A DNA stretch of 5,208 nt. Source: an uncultured Clostridia bacterium (GTDB lineage: Bacteria > Bacillota_A > Clostridia > TANB77 > CAG-508). The notes below the pieces were generated by a model that worked only from the letters and a program-made list of their open reading frames with translations, ran no database searches and had not been told where the DNA came from. The stretch lies in contig CANRFI010000057.1 in NCBI GenBank assembly GCA_947629855.1, positions 1 to 5,208 on the forward strand, written 5' to 3'. The translations under genes were made by a program, and so were the position numbers. Shown here piece by piece: positions 1 to 5,047 of this stretch (its first letter is position 1; each line of letters begins with the position of its first letter).

Positions 1-19
1 TTCTCCATTTCCTATTTTT

Positions 20-48
20 ATTATAATAAAATTAATTGAAAAAGTCAA
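20..48 (-). promoter_or_regulatory. Sigma-A type promoter reading out of the left edge
   Basis: On the minus strand, TTGACT (43-48) and TATAAT (20-25) are separated by exactly 17 bp. The expected transcription start is near position 13. A GGAGAA SD-like element at 1-6 follows, so a start codon is expected just outside the window. This promoter lies downstream of the 270-codon gene and would give the next gene its own transcription start. I see no strong terminator between that gene and this promoter. Confidence 0.75.
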
Positions 49-51
49 TAA

Positions 52-63
52 AAATTGCAATTT
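52..63. promoter_or_regulatory. 12-bp perfect palindrome beside the left-edge promoter
   Basis: AAATTGCAATTT is a perfect dyad ending a few bases upstream of the -35 box at 43-48. The position would suit an activator or repressor site. It is AT-rich and could be chance, and it has no loop or T-run typical of a terminator. Low confidence as an operator. Confidence 0.25.
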
Positions 64-74
64 ATTATATTTTT

Positions 75-887
75 TTAATATTCTAGTTGTTCTTTTTTTC
101 TAACATATAATACTTTTATTTTATATTGAACTCTCAATGGAATAGGACTAGTAGACCAACCTGTAATAAGTCTGTTAATTTTTAAAGGTAAATCTATTTT
201 ATTTTTCTCTTCTGTAACTTTTGATTGAATTTTGCTTAATTCTATTGTACTATCTGTTCTTAATATAATTTCATCTTTTGTTATATCTATTATTTCTGCT
301 TCATTATAGTTAAAGTGAAAAACGCATCCTTTAGAAACGTCATATAAATTCAGCTGTTCAATGGTTCCTCCTACATAGTTAGTTTCAATTCTTATTCCAC
401 ATACCAAATCATAATCTTCTGTTTCATCATCATTTATAATTAAGTTATTGAAATCTGTAAAATGGAGATATTCTTCTATATCATATTCATCATTTGATTG
501 TTGTTGAACCCCTTTGTTTCTTATATTAGTAACAATTTCTTTATTTTGAATAAAAGTAACAAAATTATTATAAAATTCTTGCCAATTATTTGGACAATAT
601 TGTATTCCAGCATATCTTTTAGATCCATTAGTATTCGTTTTTATTAGAATAGACCACCTAGATTCTGGACTAATACTTTTTACAAAAAAGTTTTCCCAAC
701 TATTAGAAATTGATGCTAGATACGTAGCAAATTTTAAAAAATTTTCCTTATTAATATTATACTTTGCAACAAGTTGTGTTCCATTTGTAAAATGTTTAAT
801 TTCGTTTTCATTTATTCTAAATTTATCATTACCTATAACTATAACTAGTTCATTAATATCTTGTTCAAAATATACTTCATTACTCAT
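75..887 (-). CDS. Hypothetical protein, 270 aa, last gene of a four-gene operon
   Basis: Unrecognised protein. The ATG start is well supported: AAGGAG lies at 897-902, 9 nt upstream, and the preceding gene stops 19 nt before this start. There is no signal peptide and no hydrophobic segment, so it is probably cytoplasmic. The first ~120 residues mix beta-type stretches with aromatic patches (W64, F67-F68, W78, W102, F105). An acidic, low-complexity stretch at about 132-160 contains NDDETEDYD (152-160) and may link two halves. The C-terminal half (about 161-270) alternates hydrophobic residues in a beta-rich pattern and ends in a basic tail (RKKEQLEY). I see no catalytic motif. Position suggests it works with the 150-codon and smaller proteins ahead of it. 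No clear terminator follows it. Confidence 0.88.
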   Translation of the reverse strand: MSNEVYFEQDINELVIVIGNDKFRINENEIKHFTNGTQLVAKYNINKENFLKFATYLASISNSWENFFVKSISPESRWSILIKTNTNGSKRYAGIQYCPNNWQEFYNNFVTFIQNKEIVTNIRNKGVQQQSNDEYDIEEYLHFTDFNNLIINDDETEDYDLVCGIRIETNYVGGTIEQLNLYDVSKGCVFHFNYNEAEIIDITKDEIILRTDSTIELSKIQSKVTEEKNKIDLPLKINRLITGWSTSPIPLRVQYKIKVLYVRKKEQLEY

Positions 888-906
888 TTGTATATTCTCC
901 TTATAT

Positions 907-1359
907 TCATAATTTTTTAAATATGCTTTTTATCTTATTAAATATTTTTGTAAATAAAGACTCTTTATATTCAACCATTGCTACAGTATCACTAATATTA
1001 TTAGTTTCAATATTAGTTTGTTTTTTGTTTTTAAAAATATCATTTGGATTATATTTTTCATATTTTTCCTTTTCAAGTTTTTCCATATCATATTTTTCTT
1101 TTTCTTCAATTCGTTCTTTTTGATAATCAGTAGCCCAATATTCTTTAAAAATATTAGCTAATATTGCTTTGGTTTCTTTGGAAATATTTTGTTCAGCCAA
1201 TGGTTTTTCTTCATCAATTTTAAAATTATAATCTTCTTTCATATTATTGACCCATAACATAATTTTTTCATTTGGAATTTTATTTACATCATTTGGCTCA
1301 GTATATTTTAATATTTCTATTACTTCTCTATATGCACAAGCATAATTCTCAGCTACCAT
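907..1359 (-). CDS. Hypothetical protein, 150 aa, helical with basic amphipathic C-terminus
   Basis: Starts at ATG behind AAAGGAGAA (1368-1376), 19 nt after the stop of the 48-codon gene. Mostly predicted helix. Residues 1-80 carry a YREVIEILKY stretch (10-19), a SKETKAILANIF stretch (60-71) and EYWATDYQ (73-80). A charged helix with coiled-coil character follows (81-103, rich in K and E), then a YNPNDIF motif (103-109) and a polar linker. The last 16 residues form a basic amphipathic helix (L135 to L150) that could touch a membrane or nucleic acid. The first part (to about residue 110) resembles a hypothetical family I associate from memory with Clostridia, with no known function; I cannot verify this here. 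It has no signal peptide. Confidence 0.87.
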   Translation of the reverse strand: MVAENYACAYREVIEILKYTEPNDVNKIPNEKIMLWVNNMKEDYNFKIDEEKPLAEQNISKETKAILANIFKEYWATDYQKERIEEKEKYDMEKLEKEKYEKYNPNDIFKNKKQTNIETNNISDTVAMVEYKESLFTKIFNKIKSIFKKL

Positions 1360-1378
1360 ATTTGTATTCTCCTTTGTT

Positions 1379-1525
1379 TTATTTATCTAATTCATCTAAT
1401 GATGATTCCATTATTGCTTCCAATTCACTCTCTACTCTTTGAGCTTCTTTTTTATCTTTGGTAGGAGTATTTATAGTCGTTTTTCCAATATCTATTGCAG
1501 TAAATTTTGGTGTTGGCAAAGGCAT
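1379..1525 (-). CDS. Small hypothetical protein, 48 aa
   Basis: Short gene filling the gap between the 75- and 150-codon genes. It starts MPLPTPKFTAIDIGKTT and ends in an acidic helix (ESELEAIMESSLDELDK). Its stop lies 19 nt before the next ATG. No good SD precedes the ATG at 1525. Instead the stop of the upstream gene is only 13 nt away, so translation probably depends on reinitiation or coupling. In the same frame an upstream TAG prevents extension beyond nine codons. Codon use and the acidic C-terminal helix look like a genuine small protein, possibly a partner or adaptor of the operon products. Function unknown. Confidence 0.6.
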   Translation of the reverse strand: MPLPTPKFTAIDIGKTTINTPTKDKKEAQRVESELEAIMESSLDELDK

Positions 1526-1538
1526 TTTAAAAGGATTT

Positions 1539-1766
1539 TTACCGATTAAATCCTATTCCACTATATCCTCCAAATATTCCTCCTGTTGCACGAACAAATT
1601 CATCACGAGATTTTCTTTCTGAATCTCTTTTCCTTGTTTGTTCTGTTAAATTCCACCTATCTCCTTTTGGTTCTTGTTCACTAACTTTACTTCTATAAGT
1701 TCCTTCTAAATTTTTTCTTTCTACATTTGAATCTAGTGATTTTGTATTCTCAATTCCTCTACTCAT
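1539..1766 (-). CDS. Small charged hypothetical protein, 75 aa, first gene of operon
   Basis: The frame is open further upstream, but the ATG at 1764-1766 is chosen. TGAGGAG (1774-1780) sits 7 nt ahead of it, and a good promoter (1786-1814) places the transcript start at about 1779, downstream of any earlier start. The protein begins MSRGIENTKSL and is very hydrophilic. It is rich in R, K, E and S through residue 60, then ends in a glycine and aromatic tail (GGIFGGYSGIGFNR). It is likely disordered in the middle. I do not recognise it. The leader would be only about 13 nt long, putting the SD almost at the RNA 5' end. Confidence 0.7.
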   Translation of the reverse strand: MSRGIENTKSLDSNVERKNLEGTYRSKVSEQEPKGDRWNLTEQTRKRDSERKSRDEFVRATGGIFGGYSGIGFNR

Positions 1767-1785
1767 ATTATCTCTCCTCAATATA

Positions 1786-1814
1786 ATTGTAACATTATTA
1801 CTAATTACTTTCAA
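1786..1814 (-). promoter_or_regulatory. Sigma-A type promoter of the four-gene operon
   Basis: TTGAAA (1809-1814) and TACAAT (1786-1791) are spaced by 17 bp on the minus strand. The expected start near 1779 falls at the SD of the 75-codon gene, giving a very short leader. With no other strong promoter or terminator before position 75, it probably drives all four genes down to the 270-codon one. The -35 box lies inside the doubtful 26-codon frame at 1801-1881. Confidence 0.7.
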
Positions 1815-1881
1815 TAATTTTTCTGTCATTTGTAGTATTAAACAAATATAAAGCAACTTTATTTCTATCAACTCGTTCCAT
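1801..1881 (-). other. In-frame 26-codon continuation after an amber stop
   Basis: Directly after the TAG of the 52-codon frame (ATG TAG ATG), the same frame stays open for MERVDRNKVALY...IIESN and ends at another TAG (1801-1803). There is no SD. Either it is the tail of a gene broken by a nonsense change, a coupled micro-ORF, or chance. The operon promoter overlaps its end, which argues against a strongly selected gene. Confidence 0.2.
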
Positions 1882-2040
1882 CTACATTATTTTAGCCATT
1901 GCAAACATTGCAATTTTATATTTTCCAAAGTTTACAAGTGTAGTTCTATATTCTTCATCTATACTTTTTAACATATTATCAAACTTTTCATAATTTTCTT
2001 TAGTATTATATATAAGACCAGACCATTCGCTTTGGTTCAT
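1882..2040 (-). CDS. Doubtful small protein, 52 aa; possibly a 5'-truncated gene remnant
   Basis: The ATG at 2038-2040 opens MNQSEWSGLIYNTKENYEKF and the frame ends at TAG (1882-1884). The composition looks coding: amphipathic helices, W and Y residues spread as in a folded protein, and a Met-rich end (AMFAMAKIM). There is no SD before this ATG. The same frame is open for 18 more codons (to 2094: DFWQKAKSYQERLRLAIC) with no start codon, and then meets a TAG. This suggests the 3' part of a gene whose 5' end was lost where the hairpin region 2069-2138 begins. No function recognised; it could also be untranslated. Confidence 0.35.
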   Translation of the reverse strand: MNQSEWSGLIYNTKENYEKFDNMLKSIDEEYRTTLVNFGKYKIAMFAMAKIM

Positions 2041-2068
2041 ACATATTGCTAGTCTTAATCTTTCTTGA

Positions 2069-2097
2069 TAGGACTTTGCCTTTTGCCAAAAGTCCTA
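2069..2097. repeat. Inverted repeat, 9-bp stem
   Basis: TAGGACTTT (2069-2077) pairs perfectly with AAAGTCCTA (2089-2097) around an 11-nt loop. It lies one base from the larger hairpin at 2099-2138, so the two would form a tandem stem-loop in RNA or in single-stranded DNA. No T-run follows on either strand, so it is not a terminator. Confidence 0.5.
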
Positions 2098-2098
2098 A

Positions 2099-2138
2099 CC
2101 CCCTATGAGTTTTGACCAACATTACAAAACTCTGGGGG
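2099..2138. repeat. Imperfect inverted repeat with a C5/G5 base
   Basis: CCCCC-TAT-GAGTTTTG (2099-2114) faces CAAAACTC-T-GGGGG (2125-2138) across a 10-nt loop. That makes 13 bp in two blocks with a 3x1 internal loop. Runs of five C and five G stand out in this AT-rich window. No T-run follows, so it does not look like an intrinsic terminator. It could be a structured RNA, a recombination or nicking site, or the end of an inserted segment. Confidence 0.6.
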
Positions 2139-2160
2139 ATAAATGATATATACTGAAAAT

Positions 2161-2200
2161 AAAACAAAAAAATACCATCCTTTTTCAGAATGATATTTTT
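2161..2200 (-). terminator. Rho-independent terminator of tRNA-Leu
   Basis: On the minus strand, a 13-bp stem (2188-2200 with 2168-2180, including two G-U pairs) has a 7-nt loop. It is followed by a T-rich run interrupted once by G (2161-2172). It begins about 20 nt after the encoded CCA of the tRNA. Confidence 0.8.
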
Positions 2201-2219
2201 GTTCAAACAGATACGTCAT

Positions 2220-2306
2220 TGGTGCAGGTAGTGGGAATCGAACCCACACGCCATTTCTGACAATGGTTTTTGAGACCATCCTGTCTACCAGTTCCAGCAT
2301 ACCTGC
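2220..2306 (-). tRNA. tRNA-Leu (anticodon CAA), complete with encoded CCA
   Basis: The 87-nt sequence folds as a full class II tRNA. The acceptor GCAGGTA pairs with TACCTGC, followed by discriminator A and CCA. The D arm is CTG/CAG with loop GAACTGGTAGA. The anticodon stem ATGGT/ACCAT encloses loop CTCAAAA, and the anticodon CAA (2270-2272) reads UUG. A 15-nt long variable arm has a short GUC/GGC stem, and the T arm is GTGGG/CCCAC with loop TTCGATT. The long variable arm and anticodon identify leucine. All stems are intact, so it should be functional. It is followed by its own terminator and preceded by a TATAAT box. It lies next to a broken tRNA-Leu of the same anticodon but different body sequence. 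Confidence 0.95.
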
Positions 2307-2313
2307 ATATTTA

Positions 2314-2319
2314 ATTATA
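2314..2319 (-). promoter_or_regulatory. -10 box of the tRNA-Leu gene
   Basis: TATAAT on the minus strand lies 7 nt before the first base of the mature tRNA, a normal distance if the transcript starts at or just before the tRNA 5' end. The -35 region (around 2337-2342, ACCAAA) is far from consensus and sits at the tRNA-fragment junction. The promoter may therefore have been assembled or weakened by the rearrangement. Confidence 0.45.
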
Positions 2320-2343
2320 ATTTATTTAGAAATACATTTGGTT

Positions 2344-2357
2344 AGATTTTAGATTTT
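2344..2357. repeat. Tandem 7-bp duplication at the tRNA breakpoint
   Basis: AGATTTT occurs twice head to tail, at 2344-2350 and 2351-2357. The second copy lies within the anticodon-loop side of the tRNA fragment; the first is beyond the break. It could be a core-site duplication or slippage at the junction. It is short and AT-rich, so chance is possible. Confidence 0.4.
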
Positions 2358-2392
2358 GAGTCCAGTGCGTCTACCAATTCCGCCACATCGGC
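2352..2392 (-). pseudogene. 5' half of a tRNA-Leu (CAA), broken after the anticodon loop
   Basis: Forty-one nt match the 5' portion of a bacterial tRNA-Leu: acceptor strand GCCGATG, D arm GCG/CGC with loop GAATTGGTAGA, anticodon-stem strand CTGGA, loop CTCAAAA with anticodon CAA (2356-2358), then TC. The next bases are TAA rather than the CAG needed to close the stem. No variable arm, T arm or 3' acceptor strand follows. It cannot make a tRNA. The acceptor and stem bases differ from the complete tRNA at 2220-2306, so it is not a recent partial copy of that gene. Confidence 0.85.
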
Positions 2393-2407
2393 ATAAACCG
2401 ATAAATT

Positions 2408-2445
2408 AAAAAATATGTACTAATATATATTAGCACATATTTTTT
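2408..2445 (-). terminator. Hairpin terminator after the 399-aa gene
   Basis: A 38-bp near-perfect palindrome has an 11-bp outer stem (2408-2418 with 2435-2445), one A-C mismatch, and an inner 14-bp palindrome (2420-2433). On the minus strand its 3' arm ends in a six-T run followed by further AT-rich sequence. It starts about 30 nt past the stop of the 399-codon gene. Because it is symmetric it could work in both directions, though the plus strand has no gene here. The stem is nearly all A-T. Confidence 0.65.
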
Positions 2446-2474
2446 TAAATGTCTAGAAATTTAATAATTTTATT

Positions 2475-3674
2475 TTATCTACTTACACCTTTTTCCTTTT
2501 CCTTTAATTGTGATATTTTATTATATAGAGTGCTTAAGTATTCTTTATCTCCTTTATTTTTTTCTAATTTTTCCATTAATATTTCCATCTTATCCCAATA
2601 TGAAATTGCTTTTCGTTGTTTTTGTAAATCTGTTGATTGCATTTCAACATAGATTTCTCTTCTTTTTAGTTTTAAATAGTTTTTTATTTCAACATAGTAA
2701 CTTCTTTCTTTTGGAGCTTTTTTAGTTTTATTTTCTGCTACCAATTTATTTTTTGGAACTTTTATATTTCTTTTAAAATTAGCCTCTTGAGTTTTATAAT
2801 AAGGTGATATAGTAGTTGTTGCCGTAGGTTTAATATGAGTTGACATACTAAATGGTGTTTGTATTTGACTACTATTTTCAAATGACTCAATATTTCTAGC
2901 TATTTTTTGTTTTATTTGTCTTGTTCTTGTATCGTCTTTTTCTTTTATTTCTAAGTCATATTCATTTTTCAATTGTTCATCAAATTCCCAACCTATTGCT
3001 TTATCAAAAATTCCCATATCAAATATCATTCCTCTATTTTTTTCTATTTTTTGAACAATACGATTAATGGTTCCTTTTTGCTTGGTGTCATCACTTTGAT
3101 TTCCATAATTTTTAGCTACTTCTCTTATTTTTGCTATTTTATTATTTTTTGAATAAATGGCAATTAGTATACAAGTTCTTTCATAATCTGATATTTTTTC
3201 GTTGTTTAAAATATCTTCCATATCTTCTTTTGATATTTTATCATAATATAGTTTCGTTTTTATTCTATTTAAAAATAATTTCTTTTCAATTTCATCTATA
3301 GATTTTATTAATTCTTGTATTGAAGCATTTTCCATAAATGGTATTCTACTTCCGATTTTCCTTGCTCTTTCATAGTCTCCTTCTTTTATCGCTAATTCTA
3401 TCATTTCTTTTTGTATAAATTCGTTATTTTCAAATAGTTCAATATTTCCAATCTCTTTTGCTTTATTATAGTTTCCTTCTTCAATTGCTATCTCTAGCAT
3501 TTGAAATTGTATAATACCATTTCTTTTAAATGCTTCTTGCTCTCCAAATTTTTTGGCTTTCTCTAAATTTCCTTCTTTTATTGCTTCTCTTATATAATTA
3601 ATTACATCTTTTTCTATTGGCAATTGTATATCTAGTATTTCTTCAATGTTTTTTATTTCATCTATGTCTTTCAC
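2475..3674 (-). CDS. Hypothetical helical-repeat protein, 399 aa
   Basis: The start is GTG (3672-3674), supported by GGAGG (3684-3688) 9 nt upstream and a clear promoter. The N-terminal region holds three helical repeats of exactly 32 residues, with AIxEGxYxKAxxIG-type cores at 31-44, 63-76 and 95-108. A degraded fourth unit begins near 118. They resemble two-helix TPR or Sel1-like solenoid repeats, which usually bind proteins; this is a comparison by pattern only. Residues ~130-260 are charged and helical. Residues ~265-325 form a Ser/Thr/Pro-containing linker. Residues ~328-399 are a Lys/Glu-rich helix with coiled-coil character. It has no signal peptide or membrane segment, so it is cytoplasmic. 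I do not recognise the full-length protein. It is transcribed alone, with its own promoter and terminator. Confidence 0.88.
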   Translation of the reverse strand: MKDIDEIKNIEEILDIQLPIEKDVINYIREAIKEGNLEKAKKFGEQEAFKRNGIIQFQMLEIAIEEGNYNKAKEIGNIELFENNEFIQKEMIELAIKEGDYERARKIGSRIPFMENASIQELIKSIDEIEKKLFLNRIKTKLYYDKISKEDMEDILNNEKISDYERTCILIAIYSKNNKIAKIREVAKNYGNQSDDTKQKGTINRIVQKIEKNRGMIFDMGIFDKAIGWEFDEQLKNEYDLEIKEKDDTRTRQIKQKIARNIESFENSSQIQTPFSMSTHIKPTATTTISPYYKTQEANFKRNIKVPKNKLVAENKTKKAPKERSYYVEIKNYLKLKRREIYVEMQSTDLQKQRKAISYWDKMEILMEKLEKNKGDKEYLSTLYNKISQLKEKEKGVSR

Positions 3675-3687
3675 TTACTACTACCTC

Positions 3688-3705
3688 CATAATTTTAGAA
3701 TTATG
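3688..3705. promoter_or_regulatory. Perfect 7-bp dyad between transcription start and SD
   Basis: On the minus strand CATAATT and AATTATG form a perfect stem with a 4-nt CTAA loop. The dyad covers roughly +1 to +18 from the predicted start and ends at the first G of the GGAGG SD. This is a typical place for a repressor operator or a small leader hairpin affecting translation of the 399-codon gene. AT-rich dyads also arise by chance. Confidence 0.4.
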
Positions 3706-3710
3706 TTAAT

Positions 3711-3739
3711 ATTATACAATATTTTTCTTTAACTTTCAA
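3711..3739 (-). promoter_or_regulatory. Sigma-A type promoter of the 399-aa gene
   Basis: TTGAAA (3734-3739) and a perfect TATAAT (3711-3716) are separated by 17 bp on the minus strand. The predicted start near 3704 gives a leader of about 30 nt containing the dyad at 3688-3705 and the GGAGG SD. It lies between the lysozyme stop and the 399-codon gene, so the two genes need not be co-transcribed. Confidence 0.8.
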
Positions 3740-3793
3740 CTTTTTTCTACAAATTTAGGTATTCTTTTTATTGTTTAACACATTAATAATATT

Positions 3794-5047
3794 TTATTTA
3801 ATCTTTAAAATTTGTCCTGTATAAATTAAGTTTGGATTTTTAATTCCATTTAAATTTACTAGATATTGAACTGTTACTCCAAACTGTAAAGCAATCCCAC
3901 TTAGAGTGTCTCCTCTTTGTACTGTATAATAATTATTTTGTAAAACAGGATTTAATGTTTGACTATTGCTTTCTGTAATTCTCAATTTTTCTCCTGGAAA
4001 AATTAAATTTGGATTTTGAATATCATTTATTTCTACAATATGAGCAACACTAACTCCATAATTTTGTGCAATTTGTGATAAAGTATTTCCTCTTTGAACA
4101 GTATACACAATACTCCCTGTTGCTCTTGTTTCTTGACCATTTATAGTAGAATTTGTTATTATTTTTAATACTTGACCTGGAAAAATTAAATTTGGATTTT
4201 GAATTTGATTTAATTCTACTAATTCTTGCACAGTTGTTCCAAATTTTAAAGCAATTCCTGATAAAGTATCTCCTTTTTGTACTATATAATCTTGTGTTTG
4301 TGTATTAAAATCTTGTGTTTCATTTTCTGAATTTGGTATACTACTTGTATCTGATAGGAATATGTCTTCTGTATATAAATCTCTATCTACACTTCCAGAA
4401 ATTCCAGAAATTCTCCCCCTGTCTGTATATTGCACACCAATCCAGTTTCTCCAATTTGATTCTACATTATTTAATTCATTATAATCTCCATAATAGGCAA
4501 GCCATAATTCATAATTATCAGCAAGATTTCTTGAAAATCGACTAATACTGTTTGATAAATCACTATATATAATAATTTCTTTATTTGTTAATCTTTTCAC
4601 AGTTTCTAAAAATACATCTGCTATTTGATTTGTTGCTTCTACACTTACTCCTCCAAATACTTCATAATCCATTACTAATTTACAATCTGGATTTTTTCCA
4701 GATATTACTGAAGCAAAAAATCTTGCTTCATTTTCTGCTTCCTCTGTATTGGTTGCGGTTAAAAAATGGTAAAATCCAACTTTTAGTCCATTTTTCTTTG
4801 CATTTTCATAATTAATATCAAAATACGAATCTTTAATACTATCTCCTTGACTTGCTTTAATATATACTACTTCTATGCCACTTTCTTTAACACTACTATA
4901 ATCTATGTATCCTTGCCAATCACTTACATCTATACCTTGATATTTTGGATTGCTTATAGGAGTTATTGCATAAGTAAAATTGATATTAATAAAAAACATA
5001 AGTGAAATTATAATAAAAATTATAAAAATTAATTTTATTTTGCTCAC
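3794..5047 (-). CDS. Secreted GH25 muramidase (lysozyme) with three C-terminal LysM domains, 417 aa
   Basis: It hydrolyses the MurNAc-GlcNAc beta-1,4 bond of peptidoglycan outside the membrane. Residues 1-27 are a signal peptide (basic SKIK, long hydrophobic core, cleavage likely after FTYA). The GH25 domain spans about 35-232. It shows [11 protein letters not shown] (36-46, conserved D40), the catalytic DYE (D127, E129) after LVM, and the closing VDRD motif (D221). After a polar linker come LysM domains at ~254-296, 315-357 and 374-417, each with VQ[KR]G[DN]TLS and NPNLI motifs, which bind glycan chains. Start choice: GTG (5045-5047) behind AGGAGG (5055-5060). The earlier in-frame ATG at 5077 would only add residues encoded by a hairpin ahead of a normal signal peptide. 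Likely roles are wall turnover or killing of other cells. The start lies inside a 57-bp hairpin. No clear terminator follows the stop. Confidence 0.95.
   Translation of the reverse strand: MSKIKLIFIIFIIISLMFFININFTYAITPISNPKYQGIDVSDWQGYIDYSSVKESGIEVVYIKASQGDSIKDSYFDINYENAKKNGLKVGFYHFLTATNTEEAENEARFFASVISGKNPDCKLVMDYEVFGGVSVEATNQIADVFLETVKRLTNKEIIIYSDLSNSISRFSRNLADNYELWLAYYGDYNELNNVESNWRNWIGVQYTDRGRISGISGSVDRDLYTEDIFLSDTSSIPNSENETQDFNTQTQDYIVQKGDTLSGIALKFGTTVQELVELNQIQNPNLIFPGQVLKIITNSTINGQETRATGSIVYTVQRGNTLSQIAQNYGVSVAHIVEINDIQNPNLIFPGEKLRITESNSQTLNPVLQNNYYTVQRGDTLSGIALQFGVTVQYLVNLNGIKNPNLIYTGQILKIK
3993..4204. repeat. Identical 29-bp direct repeats within LysM1 and LysM2 coding sequence
   Basis: Positions 3993-4021 and 4176-4204 are identical and 183 bp (61 codons) apart. 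They encode the same [10 protein letters not shown] segment near the end of LysM2 and LysM1. LysM3 carries a diverged version (KNPNLIYTG). Nucleotide identity, not just protein identity, suggests recent duplication or gene conversion of a LysM unit. The repeats could allow unit loss or gain by recombination. Confidence 0.75.

Noticed and set aside
1767..1871. Upstream extension of the 75-codon gene to an ATG at 1871
   Set aside because: The extension has no SD and would begin upstream of the predicted promoter. The internal ATG at 1766 has TGAGGAG at correct spacing.
2006..2206. 66-codon minus-strand frame across the hairpins
   Set aside because: It runs through the tRNA terminator and both hairpins, has no SD, and overlaps a more coding-like frame at 1882-2094.
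2103..2300. 65-codon minus-strand frame beginning MLELVDRMV
   Set aside because: Its first part is the translated tRNA-Leu and the rest crosses the tRNA terminator; it is a spurious frame over an RNA gene.
923..2725. Plus-strand open frames at 923-1123, 2449-2652 and 2510-2725
   Set aside because: Phe/Ser/Leu-rich shadows of A-rich minus-strand genes, overlapping better-supported coding sequence.
3294..3620. CRISPR-like repeat array
   Set aside because: The periodicity is 96 bp, coding for 32-residue protein repeats with diverged nucleotides; there are no identical repeats with unique spacers.
3718..3793. Intrinsic terminator after the lysozyme
   Set aside because: Only short weak inverted repeats such as TTATT/AATAA are visible, with no stem plus T-run worth annotating.
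4315..4815. Plus-strand open frames opposite the lysozyme gene
   Set aside because: Antisense to a well-conserved GH25/LysM coding sequence, with composition typical of a reverse-strand shadow.
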